The notes under the pieces were generated by a model. It made no database searches and was not told where the DNA came from. It worked only from the letters and a program-made list of their open reading frames with translations. DNA of 5,575 nt from Gammaproteobacteria bacterium (GTDB taxonomy: Bacteria > Pseudomonadota > Gammaproteobacteria > Thiohalospirales > Thiohalospiraceae): positions 1 through 5,575 of the forward strand of contig JABURU010000210.1 in assembly GCA_014762485.1 (NCBI GenBank). Direction: 5' to 3'. The position numbers were made by a program, and so were the translations under genes. Shown here in pieces: positions 1-5,575 of this stretch (position 1 is its first letter; each line of letters starts with the position of its first letter).

Positions 1-9
1 TTAAATATT

Positions 10-14
10 TCCTT
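10..14 (-). promoter_or_regulatory. Possible ribosome binding site for a gene starting just outside the window
   Basis: On the minus strand these bases read AAGGA (AAAGGA with the next base), a good match to the Shine-Dalgarno core. Nine bases separate it from the window edge, so a start codon at or just beyond the edge would be suitably spaced. No start codon is seen inside the window. The call depends on an unseen gene and is an inference. Confidence 0.3.
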
Positions 15-54
15 TACTTACCTTTGTTAATTAATCAATGTCTGTATTCGAGCA

Positions 55-82
55 ATTATCAGCCTTGTTACAATTTTGTGAA
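55..82 (-). promoter_or_regulatory. Predicted sigma70 promoter pointing out of the window to the left
   Basis: On the minus strand TTCACA (77-82) matches the -35 consensus TTGACA at five of six positions, and GATAAT (55-60) matches TATAAT at five of six. The spacer is 16 bp. Transcription would start near position 48 and run leftward past the possible ribosome binding site at 10-14. The region is AT-rich, which raises the chance of fortuitous matches, but the arrangement is coherent with a new transcription unit that begins just left of the window. Confidence 0.45.
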
Positions 83-97
83 AACAATTTATTGTAA
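68..97. repeat. AT-rich inverted repeat overlapping the -35 box
   Basis: TTACAAT at 68-74 and ATTGTAA at 91-97 form a perfect 7-bp inverted repeat around a 16-bp centre. Within it, ACAATTT occurs twice in direct orientation (70-76 and 84-90), 14 bp apart. The dyad covers the -35 box of the predicted promoter, so it could be an operator. It could equally be a weak RNA hairpin after the DUF2970 stop codon, or chance in AT-rich sequence. Confidence 0.3.
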
Positions 98-99
98 AA

Positions 100-309
100 T
101 CATGTAATTGCGAAAGTTAACACTAGCTGCACCACACTGATCACCAGCAATATAAAGCCCACCACCACAACTAAAGCTACAATAATGTAGTTTTTTGCCG
201 AACCATGACGAAAATCATTTTCATGCTGCTGCCGACTCTGTACTCCTAAAAAAGCGGCCATCACCCCTTTAAAGGTCTGTAACAGTCCCTGTTTGCGATG
301 ATTATTCAT
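100..309 (-). CDS. DUF2970 family small membrane protein
   Basis: A 69-residue protein of unknown function that I recognise as DUF2970-like, a family of short proteobacterial proteins. The basic, soluble N-terminus carries the family-like pattern KQGLLQTFKGVMAAFLGVQS (residues 6-25), with a QG, an AAF and a GVQS element. A polar stretch (26-40) follows, then one long hydrophobic segment (about 41-67, rich in V, I and L) that should span the inner membrane. No catalytic motif is visible. The start is supported by AGGA six bases upstream of the ATG, in the 11-bp gap after the permease stop codon. This tight spacing means it is almost certainly co-transcribed with the permease and may be a partner or stability factor for it; that role is inference. 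Family assignment is from memory of the pattern. Confidence 0.85.
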   Translation of the reverse strand: MNNHRKQGLLQTFKGVMAAFLGVQSRQQHENDFRHGSAKNYIIVALVVVVGFILLVISVVQLVLTFAIT

Positions 310-320
310 TTATTTTCCTG

Positions 321-1592
321 TTAATACTGCTCCAGTTCCCTGGCTTTCGCCATCCCTTCTTCAATATTGGTCTTTATCAAGAACCACAAACCCAGTATAA
401 ATAATACCGATATAGATAATATGGCCTGGCGCACACTTCCTGTCATCAGGGCAATACTCCCCATCATAAATGGGCCGATGACTGCGGCAAATTTACCGAT
501 CATATTATAAAAACCAAAGAATTCAGCACTTTTATTGATGGGTATGATCCTCGCGTAGAGAGAACGACTCAGCGCCTGCATCCCACCCTGTACCATGCCG
601 ACTATAGCGGCTAATGCATAAAACTCTTTAATGCTGGTCATCTGATAAGCCCAGACAATCACAAACAGGTAGATCATTATACCTATATATAACCCGTTTT
701 TGACGCCCAGACGTTCGCCGAGGAAGCCGTACATCAGGGCCGCGGGAAACCCAACAAACTGGGTGATCAACAGGGCAACAATTAGGTCAGAAGAATTCAT
801 GCCTAGTGAAATACCATAATCCAGGGCCATGCGAATCACGGTATCGACACCATCAATGTATAGCCAGTATCCTAGCAAAAACGTGAAAACAACCTTCAGA
901 CTTCTTATCTCTTTAAATGTTTTCACCAATTGTTTAAAACCGCCAACAATATAATTTGATGAAGATACTTTAGCCGGTGTTTTGTTCTCTTTTACATAGA
1001 GTATTAAAGGGATAGAAAATATTAACCACCAGACCGAAACCGTAAAATACGATACCTTCACCGCTTCAACGCCACTGGCAAGCGAGAACCAGTGTGGCTG
1101 GGTATACATCAGTACGTTACATAAAAACAGTAAGCCACCTCCAGCATAACCCAACGCATAGCCCAGCGCAGAGATTCGATCCAGCTTGGATTCAGGTGCG
1201 ACATCCATGATCAGCGCATCATTAAAGATGATACTGCCCGAAAAGCCTAATGTGGCACCGATATAAATGAGTAAGGCCAGTTCCCAGTCACCTTGCTCGA
1301 CTATGCCTAATAAGGCGGTATTGAGTATGCCGATAAAGGCGAACAAGATGAGTAAGCCTTTCTTTTTGCCACCACAGTCAGCAATGGCTCCTAATATGGG
1401 GGCAAGAAGGACAATAAACAGGCTGGCAATAGAGTTTGCCAATCCCAGATAAAACGTACTTTCAGTAGCGGGTAAGTCGCTGCTCCAGTAACTTTTAAAA
1501 AATACCGGGAAGAAACCTGCCATCACCGTCGTTGCATACGCCGAGTTGGCCCAGTCATATAGAGCCCATGAATATATAGTACGTTTATTCAT
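321..1592 (-). CDS. MFS permease, UMF1 family (Atg22-like)
   Basis: A multi-pass inner-membrane transporter of the major facilitator superfamily, of the UMF1 branch related to the yeast vacuolar effluxer Atg22; the substrate is not known. Residues are counted from the upstream ATG at 1598. Family marks are YDWANSAYATTV (14-25), an MFS motif A after the second hydrophobic segment (GAIADCGGKKK, 70-80), a second-half equivalent (GFLGERLG, 291-298), QGGMQALSRSLYARIIP (337-353) and EFFGFYN (359-365). About 12 hydrophobic segments are visible, with a polar loop near 202-232 between the two halves. I choose the second ATG (1590-1592, MNKRTIYSW): AAGAAG lies six bases before it but directly abuts the first ATG (1596-1598), which would add only Met-Thr and give 425 residues instead of 423. 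It probably heads a two-gene unit with the DUF2970 gene, read from the promoter at 1623-1651. Confidence 0.93.
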   Translation of the reverse strand: MNKRTIYSWALYDWANSAYATTVMAGFFPVFFKSYWSSDLPATESTFYLGLANSIASLFIVLLAPILGAIADCGGKKKGLLILFAFIGILNTALLGIVEQGDWELALLIYIGATLGFSGSIIFNDALIMDVAPESKLDRISALGYALGYAGGGLLFLCNVLMYTQPHWFSLASGVEAVKVSYFTVSVWWLIFSIPLILYVKENKTPAKVSSSNYIVGGFKQLVKTFKEIRSLKVVFTFLLGYWLYIDGVDTVIRMALDYGISLGMNSSDLIVALLITQFVGFPAALMYGFLGERLGVKNGLYIGIMIYLFVIVWAYQMTSIKEFYALAAIVGMVQGGMQALSRSLYARIIPINKSAEFFGFYNMIGKFAAVIGPFMMGSIALMTGSVRQAILSISVLFILGLWFLIKTNIEEGMAKARELEQY

Positions 1593-1598
1593 AGTCAT

Positions 1599-1604
1599 CT
1601 TCTT
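1599..1604 (-). promoter_or_regulatory. Ribosome binding site that decides the permease start
   Basis: On the minus strand these bases read AAGAAG, a near match to AAGGAG. The site touches the ATG at 1596-1598 with no spacer but sits six bases before the in-frame ATG at 1590-1592. Normal spacing therefore favours the downstream ATG, which also gives the usual family N-terminus beginning MNKRTIY. Confidence 0.55.
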
Positions 1605-1622
1605 ATTTGGGTGGATTTAGAA

Positions 1623-1651
1623 ATAGTGTGACGTTCGCTGAATGATGTCAA
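1623..1651 (-). promoter_or_regulatory. Predicted sigma70 promoter for the permease-DUF2970 unit
   Basis: On the minus strand there is a perfect -35 box TTGACA (1646-1651), a 17-bp spacer and CACTAT (1623-1628) as a weak -10 box that keeps the important A at position 2 and the final AT. Transcription would start near 1616, giving a leader of about 20 bases before the permease. The spacer is bounded by TGAC (1647-1650) and GTCA (1629-1632), a very short imperfect dyad that might be an operator but could easily be chance. Confidence 0.5.
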
Positions 1652-1667
1652 TAACAAGAGCCACCGG

Positions 1668-1684
1668 CACCTGCATAGCAGGTG
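1668..1684 (-). terminator. Short hairpin after prfC, weak terminator candidate
   Basis: CACCTGC and GCAGGTG form a perfect 7-bp stem with a 3-base loop, 17 bases after the prfC stop codon. The stem is GC-rich. The RNA that follows is GC-rich for about ten bases and then reads CTTGTTATT, so a proper U tract is missing. It may attenuate read-through or protect the mRNA 3' end. It fits the boundary between the prfC unit and the permease promoter. Confidence 0.35.
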
Positions 1685-1701
1685 TCAGCGATTACAGCAA
1701 C

Positions 1702-3282
1702 CTAGTGCTCACGAGTGGAGTGGAACTCTATCTCAGGATAACGTTCTATCATCAGATCCAGGTTCACGCGCGTAGGTGCAATATAAGTAAGATTACCTGC
1801 ACCATCGATGGCCAGGTTCTCAGCGGCCTTATTTTTAAAGCCTTCCAGCGCCTTGGCATCATCACTGCTCACCCAGCGCGCGGTGGCAACATTCACCGCT
1901 TCAAAGGCACAATCCACGTTGTATTCGTTCTTTAAACGTTCAGCAACCACATCAAACTGCAAAATACCAACGGCACCGAGTATCAGGTCATTATTTCGCA
2001 TAGGTTTAAACAACTGGGTTGCCCCTTCTTCACTTAATTGCTCCAGACCTTTTAATAGTGCCTTAAGGCGCATTGGATCTTTAATTTGCGCCCGGCGGAA
2101 CAGTTCCGGTGCAAAATTCGGGATACCGGTAAACTTCAAATCCTCACCTGCGGTAAAGGTATCACCGATCTGAATATTACCGTGATTGGGCAGGCCGATA
2201 ATGTCACCAGGCCATGCCTCTTCAACGTGTGCACGCTCCTGTGCCATAAAGGTAATGGCATTAATATTTTGCAATGCTTTACCAACACGGGCCTGGTGTA
2301 GTTTCATTTGCTTGGTATATTTGCCCGAGCAAACACGCATAAAGGCAATGCGGTCTCGATGCTTGGGATCCATATTCGCCTGGATCTTAAAAACAAAGCC
2401 CGAAAACTTCTCTTCCGTTGGTTCTACCAGGCGTGTTTTGGTTTCCCGTGGTAACGGACTTGGGGCGTATTGCACAAAGGCCTGCAACAGATCTTCAACA
2501 CCGAAGTTATTAATCGCGGAACCAAAAAACACCGGGGAAAGTTCGCCTTTCTCAAACGCTTCCTGCTCATACTCGTTACTGGCGCCACGCACCAGCTCTA
2601 TCTCTTCGCGTAACTCTTCAGCCAGGCTACCAAACAGTTCATCTAACCGCGGATTATCCAGCCCTTCGATGATCTCGCCTTCCTGGATCTTGCCTCCATG
2701 GGTCGCCGAGTAGAGATGAATGCTGTCCGTATAGAGATTGAATACGCCTTTGAAATTCTTCCCCATACCGATAGGCCAGGTGATGGGAGCACAACGAATT
2801 TTTAAGACGTCTTCCACCTCATCCAGCAGCTCCAGCGGGTCACGTCCTTCACGATCCAGCTTGTTAATGAAACTGATAATCGGGGTATCACGCAGACGAC
2901 AGACATCCATCAGCTTGATGGTTCGCTCCTCTACCCCCTTGGCAGAGTCGATCACCATCAGTGCAGAGTCCACCGCCGTCAGGGTACGGTAGGTATCCTC
3001 GGAGAAGTCCTCGTGTCCTGGTGTATCCAGCAGGTTGATAACACAGTCCTTATATGGAAACTGCATCACGGAGGAGGTCACCGAGATACCTCGCTGCTTC
3101 TCCATCTCCATCCAGTCGGATGTCGCGTGGCGTGAGGCCTTGCGCCCCTTAACGGTACCCGCCATCTGGATGGCTCCCCCGTAAAGCAGCAGTTTTTCTG
3201 TGATCGTGGTCTTACCCGCATCGGGGTGGGAGATGATGGCGAAGGTACGCCGTCTTCTGGTTTGTTCTAAGAGCTCGCTCAT
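1702..3282 (-). CDS. prfC: Peptide chain release factor 3 (RF3)
   Basis: A cytoplasmic GTPase that removes RF1 and RF2 from the ribosome after peptide release. At 526 residues it is close to E. coli RF3 (529) and appears complete. The G domain shows G1 SHPDAGKTT (18-26), G2 RGISVTSS (64-71), G3 DTPGHEDF (86-93) and G4 NKLD (140-143); these spacings are those of RF3 and not of EF-G or LepA. The RF3-typical segment ASRHATSDWMEMEKQRGIS lies between G1 and G3. The later part (about 300-526) corresponds to domains II and III, including ILQFDVVAERLKNEYNV (463-479). The start MSELLEQTRRRRTFAIISHP is the usual one; upstream there is only a modest GGA at suitable distance. It follows rimI by 58 bp with no terminator, so co-transcription is likely. 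The stop codon is TAG. Confidence 0.98.
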   Translation of the reverse strand: MSELLEQTRRRRTFAIISHPDAGKTTITEKLLLYGGAIQMAGTVKGRKASRHATSDWMEMEKQRGISVTSSVMQFPYKDCVINLLDTPGHEDFSEDTYRTLTAVDSALMVIDSAKGVEERTIKLMDVCRLRDTPIISFINKLDREGRDPLELLDEVEDVLKIRCAPITWPIGMGKNFKGVFNLYTDSIHLYSATHGGKIQEGEIIEGLDNPRLDELFGSLAEELREEIELVRGASNEYEQEAFEKGELSPVFFGSAINNFGVEDLLQAFVQYAPSPLPRETKTRLVEPTEEKFSGFVFKIQANMDPKHRDRIAFMRVCSGKYTKQMKLHQARVGKALQNINAITFMAQERAHVEEAWPGDIIGLPNHGNIQIGDTFTAGEDLKFTGIPNFAPELFRRAQIKDPMRLKALLKGLEQLSEEGATQLFKPMRNNDLILGAVGILQFDVVAERLKNEYNVDCAFEAVNVATARWVSSDDAKALEGFKNKAAENLAIDGAGNLTYIAPTRVNLDLMIERYPEIEFHSTREH

Positions 3283-3340
3283 GCTGATCCAGGTGTGGAG
3301 ATAGATAAAACTGGCATTTTACCTTATTTATGCATCAGGC

Positions 3341-3814
3341 TCATACTGCATCATAGAGAAGTAGTTGGTACACCATCGCATCTTCACGCCCCCCAGGATC
3401 CGGGTAATAATTCTTTCTGATGCCGATTTGAACAAAGCCAACGGAGCGATATAGTTCCCTGGCGACCTTGTTAGATGGACGAACTTCCAGGTAAACGGTA
3501 TCTACCAGCCGTTCCTGAATCAGGTGCAGCATATAACCCAGCATACGGCGGCCATAACCCTGCCCCTGCATTTCTGGCTTTATCGTCAGGTTCAACAGGT
3601 GTGCCTCACCCGCCGCAATGGATACGAATGAGTAGGCGACTATTTCATCATTAAGCCTGGCTACACGGCACTCATAACCGACATTGATACAGTCACGCAC
3701 AATGCCCTCGGTCCAGGGTACTGGATAGCAGCGCACCTCTATCGACATAACCTCTTTCACATCGGCGGGCGTCATGCGTTTAAATTCCAGCTCTTCCTGC
3801 GCCACCGCGCTCAT
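3341..3814 (-). CDS. rimI: Ribosomal protein S18-alanine N-acetyltransferase RimI
   Basis: A GNAT-family acetyltransferase that uses acetyl-CoA to acetylate the N-terminal alanine of ribosomal protein S18. At 157 residues it is slightly longer than E. coli RimI (148). It has the early RimI signature EVRCYPVPWTEG (26-37), the acetyl-CoA loop QGQGYG (83-88; pattern Q-x-x-G-x-G), LEVRPSN (109-115), ELYRSVGF (120-127) and NYYPDPGGREDA (135-146). E110 and Y122 have the same 12-residue spacing as the catalytic Glu103 and Tyr115 of E. coli RimI, so the enzyme should be active. A GAGGGA ribosome binding site (3822-3827) lies seven bases before the ATG, inside the 15-bp gap after the glycosylase gene. 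Its neighbour prfC also acts in translation, and in E. coli rimI and prfC are likewise close, separated by yjjG. Confidence 0.96.
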   Translation of the reverse strand: MSAVAQEELEFKRMTPADVKEVMSIEVRCYPVPWTEGIVRDCINVGYECRVARLNDEIVAYSFVSIAAGEAHLLNLTIKPEMQGQGYGRRMLGYMLHLIQERLVDTVYLEVRPSNKVARELYRSVGFVQIGIRKNYYPDPGGREDAMVYQLLLYDAV

Positions 3815-3829
3815 TTCGCGATCCCTCGT

Positions 3830-4636
3830 TTATTTATTACTCGGATTAGACACCGTCATGGCCAGCTTAAGGTCTTCCCAGCTCTTACGCTTTTCACCGG
3901 GCTGTCTCAGCAGGTAGGCGGGATGGTAGGTCGCCACTACGGGTATTCCACTCGCCAGGTGTTTTGAAACCTGTCCTCTCAATTTACCGATCGGCTCATT
4001 GCTCTGCAACAAGGTCTGGGCGGCATAACGCCCGACCGCAAGGATTAATTCCGGTTGAATAAGTTCTATCTGTCGCTGCAGAAAAGTCGAACAGGCGTCG
4101 ATCTCGTGTGCCTGGGGATCGCGGTTATTCGGTGGGCGACACTTTAGGATATTAGCGATGAATACCGTTTGTCGATTCAGCCCCACGGCCTGTAGCATGG
4201 CATCCAGCAATTTACCGGCTTTGCCAACAAAAGGCTGGCCACGCTTGTCCTCTTCGACACCAGGTGCTTCACCTACGATCATCCAGCGAGCTCGGGGATC
4301 ACCGATACCAAAGACAGGATTAAGACGGGTTTTATGTAGTTCACAAGCCTGGCAATCTTGCACCGCTTGCTGCAGTGATGGCCAGTCAAGTTGCGCAACC
4401 CGGTTATTACTTGCAGCGTGTCCAGGCTCAACCACTGGAGGAGGTAGTGACGATATTTCTGCCTCTTGAGAAGCGGTGGCAGGAGTCGCTTTGGCCACAG
4501 CTGCCACCTGCGCATTTTCAGCGTTAGGTGTGGGAGTAGCTTCGACAGCCACCGGCACCTGCTCTGGCAGATCCCGGCGTACCCAGGCGGTGATCCCCAT
4601 CGCCTCCAGGTATTGCTGTCGTTGCTGCTCCATCAT
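3830..4636 (-). CDS. Family 4 uracil-DNA glycosylase with a psi (HolD)-like N-terminal peptide
   Basis: A 268-residue iron-sulfur uracil-DNA glycosylase that should excise uracil from DNA to start base-excision repair. The catalytic domain covers about residues 85-265. It contains four cysteines suited to the 4Fe-4S cluster (C95, C98, C166, C182), the uracil-pocket motif GEAPG (122-126) followed by ED at 129-130 and GQPFVGKAG (133-141), KCRPPNNRDP (165-174) and the DNA-intercalation motif HPAYLLR (238-244). All expected residues are present. Residues about 24-80 are a flexible Ala/Pro/Val/Thr-rich linker. Residues 2-23 resemble the N-terminus of DNA polymerase III psi (see findings). Two adjacent ATGs exist: the first overlaps the leuA stop by one base (TAATG), the second (4631-4633) gives the best register with psi. 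No clear Shine-Dalgarno is seen, so translation is probably coupled to leuA. Such proteins are sometimes misannotated as phage-type DNA polymerases. Confidence 0.95.
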   Translation of the reverse strand: MMEQQRQQYLEAMGITAWVRRDLPEQVPVAVEATPTPNAENAQVAAVAKATPATASQEAEISSLPPPVVEPGHAASNNRVAQLDWPSLQQAVQDCQACELHKTRLNPVFGIGDPRARWMIVGEAPGVEEDKRGQPFVGKAGKLLDAMLQAVGLNRQTVFIANILKCRPPNNRDPQAHEIDACSTFLQRQIELIQPELILAVGRYAAQTLLQSNEPIGKLRGQVSKHLASGIPVVATYHPAYLLRQPGEKRKSWEDLKLAMTVSNPSNK

Positions 4637-5575
4637 TACACGTCAGCAGCTTGTGGGTGTGCCCGCTCGGAAGGGATCAGGATCTTGTTTAGGGCATTCA
4701 AATACGCCTTGGCCGAAGCGATAACTATATCGGTGTCAGCTCCCTGGCCATTGACTATACGGCCTGCTTGCTCCAGCCGAACGGTCACCTCACCCTGAGC
4801 ATCAATACCGCTGGTAATATTGTTTACGGAGTAAAGCTGCAGTTCCGCACCACTGTCGATGATTGACTCTATAGCGCCGAAGGTAGCGTCTACCGGCCCG
4901 CCTCCCGTCGCACTGCTGTGCTTCTCCTCACCATCAACACTAATAGTAATTGAAGCGCTAGGGGTTTCACCGGTCTCAGAGCATACTTTTAATGACACCA
5001 GTTTGATCTTTTCATGTACGGTTTCCAGGTTGACTTCGGTCACCAGGGCCTGTAAATCTTCATCAAAGATCTCATGTTTCTTATCGGCCAGATCCTTAAA
5101 GCGGGAAAATGCCTCGTTGACATCCTCTTCCGAGGCAAAATCGATGCCCAGCTCCTGCATGCGGGTACGGAAGGCGTTACGGCCGGAGTGCTTGCCCAAT
5201 ACCATTTTATTGGCTGTCCAGCCAACATCCTGGGCTCGCATGATTTCGTAAGTTTCACGACTTTTCAAAACGCCATCCTGATGGATGCCTGACTCATGGG
5301 CAAAGGCATTGGCGCCCACGATGGCCTTATTTGGCTGCACGGCAAAACCGGTAATGCCGGCAACCAGTCGCGAACTGGGGACAATCTCTTCGGTAACAAT
5401 GTGATCAACATTGCAGGTAAATACATCCTTACGTGTACGTACAGCCATGACGATCTCTTCCAGCGAAGCATTACCGGCACGTTCGCCCAGACCATTAATG
5501 GTACATTCAACCTGTCGTGCACCGTTCATCACTGCGGACAGCGATTTAGCCCCCGACAGGACACGATCATTATGA
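4636..5575 (-). CDS. leuA: 2-isopropylmalate synthase, C-terminal part (cut by window edge)
   Basis: Catalyses the first committed step of leucine synthesis, condensing acetyl-CoA with 2-ketoisovalerate. Only the last 312 residues are visible; the reading frame is open to the right edge, so the gene continues outside. The frame enters with HND, whose His is the second of the two metal-binding histidines. It continues with ARQVECTINGLGERAGNASL, where the Asn of GERAGN is the further metal ligand; the His-Asn spacing (35 residues inclusive) equals H204-N238 of E. coli LeuA. Then come AFAHESGIHQDG (near 5277-5309), LGKHSGRNAF, and the C-terminal allosteric domain with GGGPVDA, where leucine feedback normally acts. 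The GTG at 5530-5532 is an internal valine codon and not a start. Twelve residues just after HND are unusual (see findings). The stop overlaps the next gene. Confidence 0.96.
   Translation of the reverse strand, partial: HNDRVLSGAKSLSAVMNGARQVECTINGLGERAGNASLEEIVMAVRTRKDVFTCNVDHIVTEEIVPSSRLVAGITGFAVQPNKAIVGANAFAHESGIHQDGVLKSRETYEIMRAQDVGWTANKMVLGKHSGRNAFRTRMQELGIDFASEEDVNEAFSRFKDLADKKHEIFDEDLQALVTEVNLETVHEKIKLVSLKVCSETGETPSASITISVDGEEKHSSATGGGPVDATFGAIESIIDSGAELQLYSVNNITSGIDAQGEVTVRLEQAGRIVNGQGADTDIVIASAKAYLNALNKILIPSERAHPQAADV

Larger units (their letters stand above)
1..99. other. AT-rich noncoding region after the DUF2970 gene
   Basis: This short stretch lies beyond the stop codon of the last gene and has no credible coding sequence on either strand. 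It is strongly AT-rich. It holds a minus-strand promoter-like pair (55-82), a Shine-Dalgarno-like site (10-14) and an inverted repeat (68-97), each listed separately. No GC-rich hairpin with a T run is visible, so the end of the upstream transcript is not marked by a clear intrinsic terminator. Confidence 0.8.

Noticed and set aside
2186..2713. Plus-strand open frame of 175 codons inside prfC
   Set aside because: It lies wholly antisense to a gene with complete RF3 motifs, its product is Ser/Arg/Cys-rich without recognisable domains, and it has no convincing initiation context. The other plus-strand frames within prfC, the glycosylase gene and leuA are rejected for the same reason.
3283..3340. 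Promoter between rimI and prfC
   Set aside because: A TAAAAT hexamer is present on the minus strand, but the bases 16-18 bp upstream bear no resemblance to TTGACA. The gap is short and without terminator, so co-transcription is the simpler reading.
4385..4573. Signal peptide or membrane anchor in the Ala/Val-rich N-terminal part of the glycosylase
   Set aside because: The segment is rich in Pro, Thr, Gln and Glu with no continuous hydrophobic run and follows a polar, charged start; it is a flexible linker.
5530..5532. GTG as a start codon for a short leuA product
   Set aside because: The frame is open to the window edge and already encodes the metal-binding HND upstream, so this GTG is an internal valine codon.
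5533..5575. Frameshift in leuA to explain the odd residues
   Set aside because: The distance from the HND histidine to the GERAGN asparagine is exactly that of E. coli LeuA, so no net insertion or deletion is present; substitutions explain it better.
1..5575. CRISPR array, tRNA, rRNA, insertion sequence or defence island
   Set aside because: No spaced direct repeats, cloverleaf-like sequences, transposase motifs or terminal inverted repeats were seen; the window is almost filled by known housekeeping genes on one strand.

Overview
The window looks like ordinary chromosomal housekeeping DNA from a gammaproteobacterium. All six recognisable genes lie on the minus strand, so transcription runs from right to left. 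The assignment rests on the gene set and order: leuA, a family-4 uracil-DNA glycosylase, rimI, prfC (release factor 3), a UMF1-type MFS permease and a DUF2970 protein. Both RF3 and DUF2970 are typical of proteobacteria, and rimI close to prfC recalls the Escherichia coli order holD-rimI-yjjG-prfC. GC content is moderate and appears lower at the left end. I cannot name a genus.

Layout in the direction of transcription: the 3' part of leuA (2-isopropylmalate synthase) enters from the right edge, and its stop codon overlaps the first start codon of the glycosylase gene by one base. After 15 bp comes rimI (ribosomal protein S18 N-acetyltransferase), with a good ribosome binding site. After another 58 bp comes prfC. 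These four genes are probably read together. A 103-bp gap follows that holds a short hairpin just after prfC and a sigma70-like promoter with a perfect TTGACA box. This promoter should drive a two-gene unit, the MFS permease and the 69-residue membrane protein. The last 99 bp are AT-rich and noncoding. They contain a promoter-like pair and a Shine-Dalgarno-like site, both pointing out of the window to the left, so another minus-strand gene probably starts just beyond the edge.

Functionally the right-hand unit mixes leucine biosynthesis, base-excision repair and translation (S18 acetylation, release-factor recycling). The left-hand unit is membrane transport with an uncharacterised small partner. 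The most interesting observation is that the glycosylase begins with a peptide that matches, without gaps, the N-terminal clamp-loader-binding peptide of the DNA polymerase III psi subunit (HolD), and the gene sits just upstream of rimI, where E. coli has holD. This suggests a uracil-repair enzyme tethered to the replisome. A second oddity is a short stretch at the right edge where normally conserved LeuA residues are altered without any length change, which may be sequence error. I see no mobile element, CRISPR array, RNA gene or obvious new defence system.
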